Notes under the pieces: model-generated
What the model saw: only the letters and a program-made list of their open reading frames with translations
What the model was told of the DNA's origin: nothing
The model's database searches: none
From: Branchiibius sp. NY16-3462-2
GTDB taxonomy: Bacteria; Actinomycetota; Actinomycetes; Actinomycetales; Dermatophilaceae
Assembly (NCBI RefSeq): GCF_001594145.1
Contig: NZ_LVCF01000046.1
Span: forward strand, 62,001-126,000
Direction of reading: 5' to 3'
DNA length: 64,000 nucleotides
Translations under genes and position numbers: made by a program
In this document: piece by piece, positions 63,019 to 64,000 of the stretch
How positions within the stretch are numbered: position 1 is the first letter of the stretch
How the letters are laid out: each line of letters opens with the position of its first letter

Positions 63019-64000
63019 TCAGCCCAGCGCCTGGTTGAGCTCCATCACCAGGGCCGGACCACGGTAGATGTAGCCGGTATAGACCTGCACCAGGTCCGCG
63101 CCGGCATCGACCAGAGCAAGCGCATCATCGGCGCTGCCGACCCCGCCCACGCCGATGATCGGCAGCGCGGCGTGCCGGGCGACGTACTCCACCACTGCCC
63201 GCGAGCGCCGGGTCAGCGGCGCACCCGAGAGCCCGCCCGCCTCCTTCGCCAGCGGCAGGTCAGCGTCCGCCAAGCCGTCCCGGCCGATGGTGGTGTTGGT
63301 CGCGATGATCCCGCTGATGTCGGCGTGCGCGGCCACTTCGAGCACGTCGTCAATGGCGCTGTCGCTGAGATCCGGCGCGATCTTGACGAAGACGGGGGTC
63401 GGGCGGCCTCCGGTGGCTGCAGCCAATCGTGTTGTCTCTGTGACGATCTCGGCCAACAGCTCGGCCAGCGGCTCCTTGTCCTGCAGGGAGCGCAGACCGG
63501 GGGTGTTGGGGCTGGAGACGTTGACCGCGAAGTAGTCCGCCACCGGGTCGAGGGTCTGCACGGAGGTCAGGTAGTCGCCGACCGCCTCCTCGACGGGCGT
63601 GACCTTGGTCTTGCCGATGCTGACACCGACGGGTACGCCGATCGGTCCCGTCGCGCGCAACCGGTCCGCCAACGCCTGGGCACCGGCGTTGTTGAAGCCC
63701 ATCCGGTTGATGATGGCCCGGCTGTCGCGCAGCCGGAACAGGCGGGGTTGGTCGTTGCCCGGCTGTGGTTGGGCGGTCACCGTGCCGAGCTCGACGTGGC
63801 CGAAGCCGAGGGCCGGCCACGCCAGGGCCGCGATGCCGTTCTTGTCGACGCCCGCGGCCAGCCCGACCCGGCCGGGGAAGCTCAATCCGGCAACGGTCAC
63901 GGATTGGGTCGGCACCTTCAGCGCGGCGGCGATGGCGGCACGACGGTGCGGCCCGAGACCCGCCAGTCGGTGCAGTGTCTGCTCGTGGGCGGCCTCGGCG
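63019..64000 (-). CDS. pyrD: Dihydroorotate dehydrogenase (quinone, class 2), 5' end missing
   Basis: Membrane-associated FMN enzyme that oxidises dihydroorotate to orotate in pyrimidine synthesis, passing electrons to quinone. Seen: [72 protein letters not shown] and [29 protein letters not shown] (in part as [20 protein letters not shown]). The frame stays open to base 64000 with [15 protein letters not shown], part of the membrane-binding N-terminal helices of class 2 enzymes, so the true start lies outside; GTG at 63915 is not the start. Confidence 0.94.
   Translation of the reverse strand, partial: AEAAHEQTLHRLAGLGPHRRAAIAAALKVPTQSVTVAGLSFPGRVGLAAGVDKNGIAALAWPALGFGHVELGTVTAQPQPGNDQPRLFRLRDSRAIINRMGFNNAGAQALADRLRATGPIGVPVGVSIGKTKVTPVEEAVGDYLTSVQTLDPVADYFAVNVSSPNTPGLRSLQDKEPLAELLAEIVTETTRLAAATGGRPTPVFVKIAPDLSDSAIDDVLEVAAHADISGIIATNTTIGRDGLADADLPLAKEAGGLSGAPLTRRSRAVVEYVARHAALPIIGVGGVGSADDALALVDAGADLVQVYTGYIYRGPALVMELNQALG

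Noticed and set aside
63019..63915. pyrD as a complete gene starting at 63915
   Set aside because: The same frame continues to the window edge with residues typical of the class 2 N-terminal region, so the gene is cut by the window.

Overview
This is a 64 kb stretch of a high-GC Gram-positive chromosome with no rRNA, tRNA, insertion sequence, prophage or CRISPR array that I can see. The organism is an actinobacterium, most likely of the order Micrococcales; the family (for example Dermacoccaceae) is a guess. Reasons: GTG starts are common, there are F420/flavin LLM oxidoreductases, DtxR-type iron control, an AfsR/SARP regulator, a DUF222-HNH protein, and gene neighbourhoods known from Mycobacterium and Streptomyces. 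From memory, parts parallel M. tuberculosis Rv3267-Rv3285 (LCP, fadE, purE, purK, GtrA, birA, accD, accE, maf, accA), Rv3303c-Rv3315c (lpdA, purine nucleoside phosphorylase, pmmB, add, deoA, cdd) and Rv3689-Rv3695 (MoxR, DUF58, SpoIIM, RDD). Nearly all genes are packed end to end, and no gene-free gap exceeds 150 bases.

Layout. 1-3870: cell-wall polysaccharide export and attachment (ABC exporter, glycosyltransferase, LCP ligase). 3867-11824: an LLM oxidoreductase, an acyl-CoA dehydrogenase with a candidate operator, a Tat-type lipoprotein zincin, purK-purE-LLM, GtrA, and a two-component system. 11835-15439: a biotin ligase fused to a class III adenylate cyclase, divergent from the carboxyltransferase and epsilon subunits of an acyl-CoA carboxylase; the biotinylated alpha subunit is at 29251-30999. 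15449-29232: DUF885 hydrolase, amino-acid permease, Na+/H+ antiporter with a UBP zinc finger, AfsR-type regulator with a small secreted protein, Maf, an MFS carrier, YihY/BrkB, and a MoxR-VWA pair. 30989-34397: TetR regulator, two small membrane proteins (one behind a BlaI/CopY-like operator), pirin, and HNH protein. 34475-39502: LpdA, purine nucleoside phosphorylase, phosphosugar mutase, PH-domain protein and DeoC. 39530-47869: the MoxR/DUF58/DUF4129/DUF4350/SpoIIM/RDD membrane cluster, interrupted by an iron-box-controlled siderophore-interacting fusion protein. 47850-56016: one long nucleoside uptake and salvage operon (BMP lipoprotein, ABC importer, Cdd, DeoA, cupin, Add). 56161-60044: ArsR-like regulator, 51-residue membrane protein, and two tandem Tat-exported propeller proteins. 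60102-64000: M20 amidohydrolase, a 35-residue membrane peptide, an acyl-CoA mutase large subunit and the 3' part of pyrD.

Two themes run through the window. First, most transcription units begin with a TANNNT box ending 5-8 bases before the start codon, the signature of leaderless mRNAs; at three divergent loci the two -10 boxes share one TA dinucleotide. Second, purine and pyrimidine nucleoside uptake and breakdown (ABC importer, Add, Cdd, DeoA, purine nucleoside phosphorylase, phosphosugar mutase, DeoC) and propionate/branched-chain acyl-CoA metabolism (acyl-CoA carboxylase with BirA, acyl-CoA dehydrogenase, acyl-CoA mutase) are both well represented. The best candidates for something undescribed are the BirA-adenylate cyclase fusion, the siderophore-interacting/methyltransferase-like fusion, the tandem propeller proteins, the BlaI-operator small membrane protein and the shared-TA bidirectional promoters. 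All motif and promoter statements come from reading the sequence by eye; no search or alignment was run.
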